Assembly: GCA_023428205.1 (NCBI GenBank)
Contig: JAEYZB010000170.1
Span: forward strand, 1 to 5,152
Source: Bacteroidota bacterium
GTDB taxonomy: Bacteria > Bacteroidota > Bacteroidia > Chitinophagales > LD1
DNA length: 5,152 nucleotides
Direction of reading: 5' to 3'
Shown here: positions 1 to 5,102 of the stretch, piece after piece
Layout of the letters: every line of letters starts with the position of its first letter
How positions within the stretch are numbered: the stretch's first letter is position 1
The notes under the pieces: generated by a model
What the model was told of the DNA's origin: nothing
What the model saw: only the letters and a program-made list of their open reading frames with translations
The model's database searches: none
Position numbers and translations under genes: made by a program

Positions 1-232
1 GGAATGCGCTTTGCGCAACATCGCCTAAAAGCACTCCATTGGTAGATTTGAACACTTCGTTTACGACTTCTTTTGTTTCCGGATTGTAAGCGGAAAGATC
101 GCCATTTGCCCAACCAAAGTTCCCTTCATTCACAATCAATACCCCTTTTTTCGCAATACCCACATGAGGAGCTTCCGGTTTACAAGCCGCAAGTAATAAC
201 AAACAAACAGAAAATATAAAAACGTTTCGCAT
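1..232 (-). CDS. YncE/DUF5074-like surface lipoprotein, N-terminal part (BtuG-type beta-propeller candidate)
   Basis: Reading the minus strand from ATG at 232 gives 77 residues that stay open to the window edge; the C-terminal part is missing. The start is a lipoprotein signal: a short basic n-region (MRN), a hydrophobic core and a lipobox LAAC with Cys17, so the mature protein is probably anchored in the outer membrane. After a short spacer comes GVLIVNEGNFGWANGDLSAY, then NPETKEVVNEVF and NGVLLGDVAQS. I recognise this pattern from the first blade of the YncE/DUF5074-type beta-propeller lipoproteins of Bacteroidota. That group includes BtuG-like proteins that work beside TonB-dependent receptors, so a role in ligand capture is inferred, and the ligand cannot be told from this fragment. 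The gene starts 29 bp after the stop of the upstream nuclease-like gene. No perfect TAnnTTTG box lies in that gap, so co-transcription is likely. There is no room for a riboswitch in the gap. Confidence 0.75.
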   Translation of the reverse strand, partial: MRNVFIFSVCLLLLAACKPEAPHVGIAKKGVLIVNEGNFGWANGDLSAYNPETKEVVNEVFKSTNGVLLGDVAQSAF

Positions 233-261
233 ACTTTTTTCAGCGCGCAAATTAGCAAATA

Positions 262-1305
262 CTACCTTACTTCCTGCAAAAATTCTATGTATGTTGGAAA
301 GTGGTCGGAGTAGCCACGATTGTATTTATTGCCGTCCCAAGTTCGCATCGGATAGCCGCGAAAACGGCCTGTCTGTTGCACCATAAATTCGCGTTTGAAA
401 ATATGTGCGGAGCGATAAAACCAACCGCTTTGTTTTTGACTCAAGAAACTATGTGAAATAATAATTTGGTCAAACAAATTCCACGCATCGTTAAACGCCA
501 ATGTGCCGATTCCTTTTTTGTAAAAACTTGTCCAAGGATTAAACATGCCCGTTTTTTTCACCCTTTTCATTTCACCTTCTGCCCCTAAAACCTTTGTCAC
601 GCTTGGGCTTATCGGATCATCATTCAAATCTCCCATAACGATGTATTTGATGTCAGGGTTAATTTTCGTGAGCGAATCAATTATCTTTTTAGGTACACTT
701 GCAGCCGTAGCGCGCCATGGTGCAGAGGCTTCTTCTCCGCCTCTTCGCGAAGGCCAGTGATTCACAAAAAGGTGTATCGTGTCGCCTAAGTAAATACCCG
801 AAACCCACAACACATCTCGGGTTCTATGCTTGGTGGGCACGTTTAGCGGTTTGCTCGACAGCACCGTAAAATATTTCGGATTATAGATTAAACCAACATC
901 TATCCCGCGTGCATCAGGCGAATCATAATGTACTATTTTATAATTGCGCGATTGCAATAGCGGATGATGAATCAGGTCGTGCAACACACTTTCATTTTCT
1001 ATTTCCGCAACACCAAATACAGAAAGTCCGTCAGGTGAAACGTCTGTTCCGATTTTCGAAAGCACCTCCGCCAAACGATTTATTTTATCCAAATAAACTT
1101 CCGTGTTATAATGCCGTGGCGATTCAGGCAAAAACTCTTCATCATCTACAAATTTCTGATTAATGGTATCGTAAAAGTTTTCAAGGTTGTAAAATCCGAT
1201 AATACCAATACGATAATTTTTTTTCTGCGCAAAGGACGAAGCAAAACAGAAAATCAATCCTGCAATCAGAATCATTTTTCTTATTTCATTATCAAATCGT
1301 CTCAT
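262..1305 (-). CDS. Secreted endonuclease/exonuclease/phosphatase (EEP) family protein
   Basis: This is a 347-residue protein of the metal-dependent EEP (DNase I-like) fold. Visible motifs, numbered from the ATG at 1305, are YNLENFYD at about 39-46 (first Asn and Glu), AEIEN at about 100-104 with the metal-ligand Glu101, RGIDVGLIY at about 133-141, NHWPSRRGG at about 182-190 with the catalytic-type His183, GDLNDDP at about 225-231 (Asp226, Asn228), FDQIIIS at about 278-284 and SDHFP at about 333-337 (Asp334, His335). All expected catalytic positions look intact. The N-terminus has a basic segment, a hydrophobic stretch (ILIAGLIFCFASSFA) and a likely cleavage before Gln27, so the protein is probably exported. 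The family includes extracellular nucleases as well as phosphatases and phosphodiesterases, so DNA as substrate is inferred. A TTG two codons upstream (1311) extends the frame, but the ATG is the better start. The gene lies 21 bp after the HhH gene and 29 bp before the lipoprotein gene, probably in one operon. Confidence 0.9.
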   Translation of the reverse strand: MRRFDNEIRKMILIAGLIFCFASSFAQKKNYRIGIIGFYNLENFYDTINQKFVDDEEFLPESPRHYNTEVYLDKINRLAEVLSKIGTDVSPDGLSVFGVAEIENESVLHDLIHHPLLQSRNYKIVHYDSPDARGIDVGLIYNPKYFTVLSSKPLNVPTKHRTRDVLWVSGIYLGDTIHLFVNHWPSRRGGEEASAPWRATAASVPKKIIDSLTKINPDIKYIVMGDLNDDPISPSVTKVLGAEGEMKRVKKTGMFNPWTSFYKKGIGTLAFNDAWNLFDQIIISHSFLSQKQSGWFYRSAHIFKREFMVQQTGRFRGYPMRTWDGNKYNRGYSDHFPTYIEFLQEVR

Positions 1306-1326
1306 CGTCAAATTGCTTAGCTGGTT

Positions 1327-2196
1327 TTATTCAATCACCACATACGGCATCAGCTTTTTGCAAATACTGTCTGTCATTTCAGGAACACGGCAAATTTGAT
1401 CAGTTGTTTTGAAACCGCCATTACTATTTCGATACTTCACAATATAACCTGCAACTTTTCGAGTGTATGGGTGCGAACGAAATGTTTCGTAATCGGCCGT
1501 ATTAATATTTAACTTTCGAAGTGGAATTTGCGATATCGTCAAGTCCGGTTTTATTTTTTGGAATGTGGAATCCGGAAGCGCGTACACTTCGCTCAGTTGA
1601 TCAATACTATAAAATCCGCCCAACCACTCGCGATATTTCACAATGCGGGAAGAAAGTTTTGCGCCAATGCCGCGCAACTTTTCAAACTGAACCGAATCGG
1701 CAGTATTAATATCCACTTTCAACCTACCCTGTTTTTTCGGTTCTTGTGTAACTATTGTTTGAGCATTATTAGCAGTGTTTCCGATTTGCACATACGGCAA
1801 TAGTTGTTCTTTCTTTTCATCGCTCAACACAAAAATTTTCCGAATGTCTTCCGCCTTGTAAAACTTTCCACCTTTGGCTTTGTACTTTTCAATCACAGTC
1901 GCCTGCTTCTCACTCAAGCCTAATTTCAGCCACTCCGCAACACCGATTTTATTCGGGTCAAATAGAAAAAGCGAATCAAACGAGCTCGTTTTTTCAAAGG
2001 ACTTGGGCTGTGAATATTCTTCGGTAAAGAGATTTACTTTTGCTTGCAGTGACGAATCAAAAACGCGCTCCTCTTGGTGGAAATACTTCGCTATATACGG
2101 CAATACCAACAACACCAACGCAAGTGCCACCAAACCTATTGCGGCTCTGCGTTCATTCTCTGAAAAAATAAAGTATTGACGGAAATATTGGCGCAC
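1327..2196 (-). CDS. Membrane-anchored protein with three ComEA-like helix-hairpin-helix units
   Basis: From GTG at 2196 this encodes 289 residues. A short basic, aromatic head (VRQYFRQYFIFSENERRA) is followed by one membrane helix at about 18-37 and a linker, so the rest probably faces the periplasm. Three related HhH units follow at about 77-138, 161-221 and 229-289. The last two open with the ComEA-like signature (V/L)(D/N)INTAD and share KYR...GGF. Only the middle unit has a canonical hairpin (LRGIGAK); the first has LGLSEKQ and the third HPYTRKV. ComEA-type domains bind double-stranded DNA without sequence specificity, so DNA binding in the periplasm is the likely role. I chose GTG because the YFxFSxxER head just before the membrane helix is typical of Bacteroidota relatives. 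The frame is open to a TTG at 2259, but that codon lies inside a -7 promoter box and the extra 21 residues look non-coding. The next gene in the operon is a secreted nuclease-like enzyme. Confidence 0.85.
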   Translation of the reverse strand: MRQYFRQYFIFSENERRAAIGLVALALVLLVLPYIAKYFHQEERVFDSSLQAKVNLFTEEYSQPKSFEKTSSFDSLFLFDPNKIGVAEWLKLGLSEKQATVIEKYKAKGGKFYKAEDIRKIFVLSDEKKEQLLPYVQIGNTANNAQTIVTQEPKKQGRLKVDINTADSVQFEKLRGIGAKLSSRIVKYREWLGGFYSIDQLSEVYALPDSTFQKIKPDLTISQIPLRKLNINTADYETFRSHPYTRKVAGYIVKYRNSNGGFKTTDQICRVPEMTDSICKKLMPYVVIE

Positions 2197-2256
2197 ACCA
2201 TATTTTTTGTTTAAAAAATAGCACAAACCACAAAGCGAACGTGTGTATCTGTTTCT

Positions 2257-2264
2257 CAAATATA
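2257..2264 (-). promoter_or_regulatory. Bacteroidota-type -7 promoter element for the minus-strand operon
   Basis: The minus strand reads TATATTTG, a perfect match to the TAnnTTTG element used by the primary sigma factor of Bacteroidota. Transcription would start near 2250-2253, leaving an untranslated leader of roughly 55 bases before the GTG at 2196. No clear -33 TTTG lies at the right distance (TTTA is the nearest). A second, imperfect candidate, TATTTTTT, covers 2213-2220. Confidence 0.5.
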
Positions 2265-2286
2265 GGCAATCAACAAATAAAGTGTG

Positions 2287-2294
2287 TAGTTTTG
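2287..2294 (+). promoter_or_regulatory. Bacteroidota-type -7 promoter element for the LysM gene
   Basis: TAGTTTTG matches TAnnTTTG perfectly. It places the transcription start near 2298-2301, only about 11-14 bases before the ATG at 2312. There is no obvious -33 partner. It faces away from the minus-strand box at 2257-2264, with 22 bp between the two, so the divergent promoters may be coupled or compete for polymerase. Confidence 0.5.
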
Positions 2295-2311
2295 TTATAG
2301 AATATTTTGAT

Positions 2312-3535
2312 ATGCGAAAGTTGAATCTTATGTTATTGGTGTGTTTTGTGTGCGGACTGGCAATTGGTCAGGAGAAGTACAAAACCATAGTCGTGCAACC
2401 GAAACAAAGTTTTTACAGCATCGCCCGCGATTATGATGTGCCTGTGGCTGAGTTGAAAAAGTTGAACACGGAATATGCTCCCGACTTTCAACTGAAAATA
2501 GGCGACAAATTCAAAATCCCGGTAAAAAGTGCAACCGCGACCACTCAATCGGAAGTGCCGAAAATAAAAACAGAACCCATTTCCACCATTGCATTTCACA
2601 CCGTAAAAAAAGGGGAAACGCTATCATTGATTGCCCAAAAATATGGAATGACGCAAAAAGAATTGCGTACACTCAACTACATGGGCGAAAAATCAGTCGT
2701 TAAAATTGGACAGAAACTGAAAGTAAAAAAAGCGGAAGCTATTCCTACAAAAGTGGTGGAAAAAAACGAGCAGGTTGTCGCTGCCCAATCGCAAGAAACG
2801 CGCGCAAATACAGCAGATATTCATGTGGTACAAAAAGGCGAAACTCTTTTCTTTATTGCCAAAAAATATGGCACATCCATCCGACTGTTGAGCGACTGGA
2901 ATAATTTAGGCGATAGCCCTGTGATAAAAGTCGGACAAACATTAAGAGTGAAACGCGATGCCATTCCTGTTGCTCCCTCCGAGCCGATTACCTTTAAACC
3001 GATAAACGCAGTAGTGGAAGAAGTGGTGGAAAAAAACGAGCCGATTCAACCCAAAACAGAGGACCCGACACTTGTAGAGATAAAAAATTCGGAAGTTCCG
3101 ACACAAGAAAAAACAGTTGAACTTGCGGCAAAAGAGGCTGTACCTACAGATAATCCTCCTGCCCCTAAAACAGAGCCTGTAGTGCCGGAGAAAACGATTG
3201 AACCGGTTCCGGAATTACCGAAAGTAGTTTCCGCGCAATTGGAAAGCGACTATAAAGAAGCCGTTAATCCGACTACTAAGCGAACCCTTCGCGGTATAGG
3301 TGTTGCGGTGAACGATAGTGAATTGACAAGCGCTGCATTTGTGCTATATGACTATGCCGAAATAGGCGACATCGTAAAGGTGGCGAACTTGATGAGCAAA
3401 AAAGTCATGTATCTGAAAGTTATCGGGAAAATGAAAAATGCAACAGAAGAAACCATTTTGCAAGTTTCTTCCGATGCCGCAAAAATGCTACAAGCAAACG
3501 AAGACCGCTTTTTGGTGGAAGTGACCGGATATTGA
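2312..3535 (+). CDS. Secreted triple-LysM protein with C-terminal degenerate RlpA-like (double-psi beta-barrel) domain
   Basis: The 407-residue product starts at ATG 2312 with a signal peptide (MRKLNLMLLVCFVCGLAIGQ), cleaved near residue 19-20. Three LysM peptidoglycan-binding modules follow at about 24-71, 95-139 and 170-215. The second and third have the canonical HxVxKGETL...IAxKYG...IGQxLxVK pattern; the first is more divergent (VVQPKQSFYSIARDYDVP) and lacks GET. A linker rich in Pro, Glu, Lys and Val spans about 216-305. The C-terminal domain (about 306-407) contains IGDIVKVANLMSKKVMYLKV and ILQVSSDAAKML, which line up with the RlpA-like pattern of GT..VTN, a V-rich strand and LS..AA..L. 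The RlpA catalytic His and Asp positions appear to hold Tyr346 and Gly372, so a binding or structural role fits better than lytic transglycosylase activity. The frame is open upstream to an ATG at 2243, but those 23 extra residues would bury the signal peptide and run through the promoter. Location is probably periplasmic or outer-membrane-associated. Confidence 0.88.
   Translation: MRKLNLMLLVCFVCGLAIGQEKYKTIVVQPKQSFYSIARDYDVPVAELKKLNTEYAPDFQLKIGDKFKIPVKSATATTQSEVPKIKTEPISTIAFHTVKKGETLSLIAQKYGMTQKELRTLNYMGEKSVVKIGQKLKVKKAEAIPTKVVEKNEQVVAAQSQETRANTADIHVVQKGETLFFIAKKYGTSIRLLSDWNNLGDSPVIKVGQTLRVKRDAIPVAPSEPITFKPINAVVEEVVEKNEPIQPKTEDPTLVEIKNSEVPTQEKTVELAAKEAVPTDNPPAPKTEPVVPEKTIEPVPELPKVVSAQLESDYKEAVNPTTKRTLRGIGVAVNDSELTSAAFVLYDYAEIGDIVKVANLMSKKVMYLKVIGKMKNATEETILQVSSDAAKMLQANEDRFLVEVTGY
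2751..2771 (+). repeat. 21-bp direct repeat, copy 1 (in LysM gene)
   Basis: This stretch, which begins AAGTGGTGGA and ends AACGAGC, is identical to 3021-3041. It encodes VVEKNE (residues 148-153) just after the second LysM module. The copies are exactly 270 bp (90 codons) apart and in frame. Confidence 0.85.
3021..3041 (+). repeat. 21-bp direct repeat, copy 2 (in LysM gene)
   Basis: This is the second exact copy of 2751-2771, encoding VVEKNE (residues 238-243) in the linker after the third LysM module. Its position behind a LysM module in both cases suggests that a module-plus-linker unit was duplicated, with later growth of the second linker. Confidence 0.85.
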
Positions 3536-3539
3536 CAGA

Positions 3540-3563
3540 GCGATTGCCTTTCGCATAATTTTT
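3540..3563 (+). terminator. Weak candidate terminator after the LysM gene
   Basis: Starting five bases after the LysM stop codon, GCGA (3540-3543) can pair with TCGC (3551-3554) across a 7-base loop, followed by ATAATTTTT. The stem has only four pairs, so this is a weak call. An AT-only hairpin, AATTTTT/AAAAATT, lies just beyond (3557-3575). Confidence 0.2.
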
Positions 3564-3579
3564 CAATAAAAAATTTTCT

Positions 3580-3608
3580 TTTCACTTATTTTAATGGAGG
3601 AAGTGAAA
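3580..3608. promoter_or_regulatory. Inverted repeat, possible operator of the serine hydrolase gene
   Basis: TTTCACTT (3580-3587) and AAGTGAAA (3601-3608) form perfect 8-bp arms around a 13-base spacer. The centre lies about 35 bp upstream of the predicted transcription start, over the -33 region of the promoter whose -7 box is at 3617-3624. That position suits a transcription factor site. No T-run follows the right arm, so it is not a standard terminator for the upstream gene. The regulator is unknown. Confidence 0.4.
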
Positions 3609-3616
3609 CCGCGTAC

Positions 3617-3624
3617 TATTTTTG
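3617..3624 (+). promoter_or_regulatory. Bacteroidota-type -7 promoter element giving a near-leaderless mRNA
   Basis: TATTTTTG is a perfect TAnnTTTG element, followed by CGCCCTT and then the ATG at 3632. With the usual spacing, transcription would begin about 2-4 bases before the start codon. There is therefore no space for a ribosome binding site, and the GGAGG at 3596-3600 would not be in the transcript. The -33 element is not clear. Confidence 0.6.
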
Positions 3625-3631
3625 CGCCCTT

Positions 3632-4783
3632 ATGCATTCTTTCGTAAAAACGGCATTCCTATTTCTTTTTATCGGAGTTTCTTTATCATCTTGTAAAACA
3701 ATGCTCGGAAGAGTTATTACCTACAACGATCCTGACATTAACGACTTAAACGCAATGCCGCACCGTGTGGTGAAAGCAGGCGAAAAAACGAGCAAGATTC
3801 CGCGAGCACAATCATACAATCAACTATCTCTTCCCGACTCCTTGCAATGGTCGCTGAAACAGACAAAAACTGTTGCATTTTTGGTGTTGAAACACGACAG
3901 TTTGGTGTATGAGTGGTATGCCAATGGCTATTCCGACAGCAGCTATACGAATCCGTTTTCTGCCACTAAATCTGTTGTGGGCATTCTTACCGGTATCGCG
4001 CTAAAAGAAGGGAAAATCACTAGTCTGGACGAACCGGTGGCAAATTATTTGCCCGAATACTGTGATACCAAACGCGAAAATATTACGATCAAACATTTGC
4101 TTACCATGAGTTCGGGAATGAATTATTATGATCAGGCCTTAAATCCGTTTGGCCCTGTGGCGCAACTTTATTATGGACGAAACATGCGCGAGTTTATCAA
4201 CAAATTACAAGCGGAAAAACCTGCGGGATCAGAGTGGCGATATAAAAACAGTGATACCGAAGTTCTTTCTATTGAATTGCGGATTGCCGTGGGAATGAAT
4301 ATCAGCGACTATGCTTCTGAAAAATTGTGGAAGCCAATCGGTGCGGAGCGTGACGCCAAATGGATAATTGATGACCAGAAAGAAGCGGTGGAGAAAGCGT
4401 ATTGTTGTCTTTACACCAATGCTCGTGATTTGGCAAAAGTGGGAATGCTATATAAGCACCATGGCAATGCCAATGGGATGCAAATTTTGGACAGCAGCTA
4501 TGTGAGTGAAGCCTTGACCCCGGTACATTTGCCGAATGGCGAAAAAGAAGGTCGGCCACAAAAGCACTACGGCTATTCGTGGTGGATGCACAACGTAGAT
4601 GAGGATTTTCACATGGATGGGCTTAAGGGACAGTACGTAATTGTACTTCCCAAAGACGACATCGTAATCGTTCGGTTAGGGAAACGAGACTGGTATAAAA
4701 GCTCCCAACGGTTTAAGTCAGGCGGACCAAGCCTCTATCCGCAAATCGTTCGTTCTGTGCGGGCGGTATGGAGTGAAAAGTAA
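3632..4783 (+). CDS. Lipoprotein serine hydrolase of the beta-lactamase / penicillin-binding-protein-like family
   Basis: The 383-residue protein starts with a lipoprotein signal (MHSFVKTAFLFLFIGVSLSSC), with lipobox LSSC and Cys21, so it is probably anchored facing the periplasm or outer membrane. The catalytic SxxK motif is SATK (Ser110, Lys113) in the family context PFSATKSVVGILTGIAL. The second motif is YKN (Tyr204, Asn206) in EWRYKNSD. The usual third motif (K/H-T/S-G) is not seen; the equivalent strand appears to be HMDGLKGQYVIVLP at about 327-340, as in many class C-like esterases and amide hydrolases. Other family marks are SLDEPVANYLPEY, ITIKHLLTMSSGM and CLYTNARDLAKVGMLY. Length is normal. 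The group (COG1680) includes esterases, NylB-type oligomer hydrolases, D-aminopeptidases and class C beta-lactamases, so the substrate cannot be told. It has its own promoter and is probably transcribed independently of the LysM gene 96 bp upstream. Confidence 0.92.
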   Translation: MHSFVKTAFLFLFIGVSLSSCKTMLGRVITYNDPDINDLNAMPHRVVKAGEKTSKIPRAQSYNQLSLPDSLQWSLKQTKTVAFLVLKHDSLVYEWYANGYSDSSYTNPFSATKSVVGILTGIALKEGKITSLDEPVANYLPEYCDTKRENITIKHLLTMSSGMNYYDQALNPFGPVAQLYYGRNMREFINKLQAEKPAGSEWRYKNSDTEVLSIELRIAVGMNISDYASEKLWKPIGAERDAKWIIDDQKEAVEKAYCCLYTNARDLAKVGMLYKHHGNANGMQILDSSYVSEALTPVHLPNGEKEGRPQKHYGYSWWMHNVDEDFHMDGLKGQYVIVLPKDDIVIVRLGKRDWYKSSQRFKSGGPSLYPQIVRSVRAVWSEK

Positions 4784-4793
4784 AAAGCCACCC

Positions 4794-4815
4794 GAAGGTT
4801 TCCCTTTCATTTTTT
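4794..4815 (+). terminator. Possible intrinsic terminator after the serine hydrolase gene
   Basis: GAAGG (4794-4798) can pair with CCTTT (4803-4807; four Watson-Crick pairs and one wobble) around the loop TTTC. CA and six T residues (4810-4815) follow directly. The stem is short, so efficiency would be modest. It starts ten bases after the hydrolase stop and ends eight bases before the next ATG. Confidence 0.35.
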
Positions 4816-4823
4816 AAATCGCT

Positions 4824-5072
4824 ATGTCAGTTCCCTTTATCATCAAATGTAAATTCCATAGTAGTTTGGTTTTGGATGCGGGGGCGAAAGTGTGGATAGA
4901 AAAAGGGAACGAAGAATTGGCAGGGCAGAATCTTGTTCAACTTTGCAAAAGAGGACTATTTTGCAAAAAAGAACACGTCCTATGTATTGATTTTCAGCAA
5001 ACTACAAAAATCCGCTTATGCTCGTCCAAAAACGAAAATCCTATTGCTTTTTTCGAAAAACAGTTGAATTAA
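4824..5072 (+). CDS. Hypothetical small Cys-rich protein, 82 residues
   Basis: I do not recognise this protein. It has no signal peptide or membrane segment and is probably cytoplasmic. It is rich in Lys and has five cysteines (9, 41, 47, 54, 66) that are not arranged as a CxxC zinc motif. Short alternating hydrophobic stretches (AKVWIEKG, HVLCIDF, TKIRLC) suggest a mostly beta fold. Codon choice (AAA, GAA, TTG and TTT favoured) resembles the neighbouring genes, which supports a real gene. It starts 40 bp after the serine hydrolase stop on the same strand. No TAnnTTTG box or ribosome binding site is visible in the gap, so it may rely on read-through of the weak terminator there. A chance open frame cannot be excluded at this length. 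Confidence 0.5.
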   Translation: MSVPFIIKCKFHSSLVLDAGAKVWIEKGNEELAGQNLVQLCKRGLFCKKEHVLCIDFQQTTKIRLCSSKNENPIAFFEKQLN

Positions 5073-5088
5073 TGGGTTGAACTATAGC

Positions 5089-5102
5089 TCTTTGATCAAA
5101 GA
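5089..5102. repeat. 14-bp perfect palindrome
   Basis: TCTTTGATCAAAGA is a perfect palindrome 17 bp after the stop of the 82-residue ORF and directly before a possible new start codon at 5102. It could be an operator or chance; it is too short and AT-rich to act as a terminator. Confidence 0.4.

Noticed and set aside
233..261. Cobalamin riboswitch before the BtuG-like lipoprotein
   Set aside because: Only 29 bp separate it from the upstream gene, far too short for a riboswitch, and no B12-box-like sequence is seen.
1306..1311. TTG start for the EEP gene
   Set aside because: An ATG two codons downstream is a better initiator and the two extra residues add nothing to the signal peptide.
545..1320. 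Plus-strand open frames of 69-84 codons opposite the EEP gene
   Set aside because: They lie antisense within a strongly conserved-motif gene, have no family features and are explained as shadow frames.
1521..2179. Plus-strand open frames of 62-101 codons opposite the HhH gene
   Set aside because: They are antisense to clear HhH coding sequence and show no recognisable product.
2333..2599. Minus-strand frame of 88 codons opposite the LysM gene
   Set aside because: It is a shadow of the LysM coding sequence with low-complexity, improbable composition.
3594..3647. 17-codon upstream ORF with nearby GGAGG overlapping the serine hydrolase start
   Set aside because: It spans the -7 box, so it would not be in the predicted transcript, and it has no sign of selection.
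4302..4559. Minus-strand frame of 85 codons opposite the serine hydrolase gene
   Set aside because: It is antisense to conserved hydrolase motifs and rich in His, Ser and Pro, as expected from a reverse reading.
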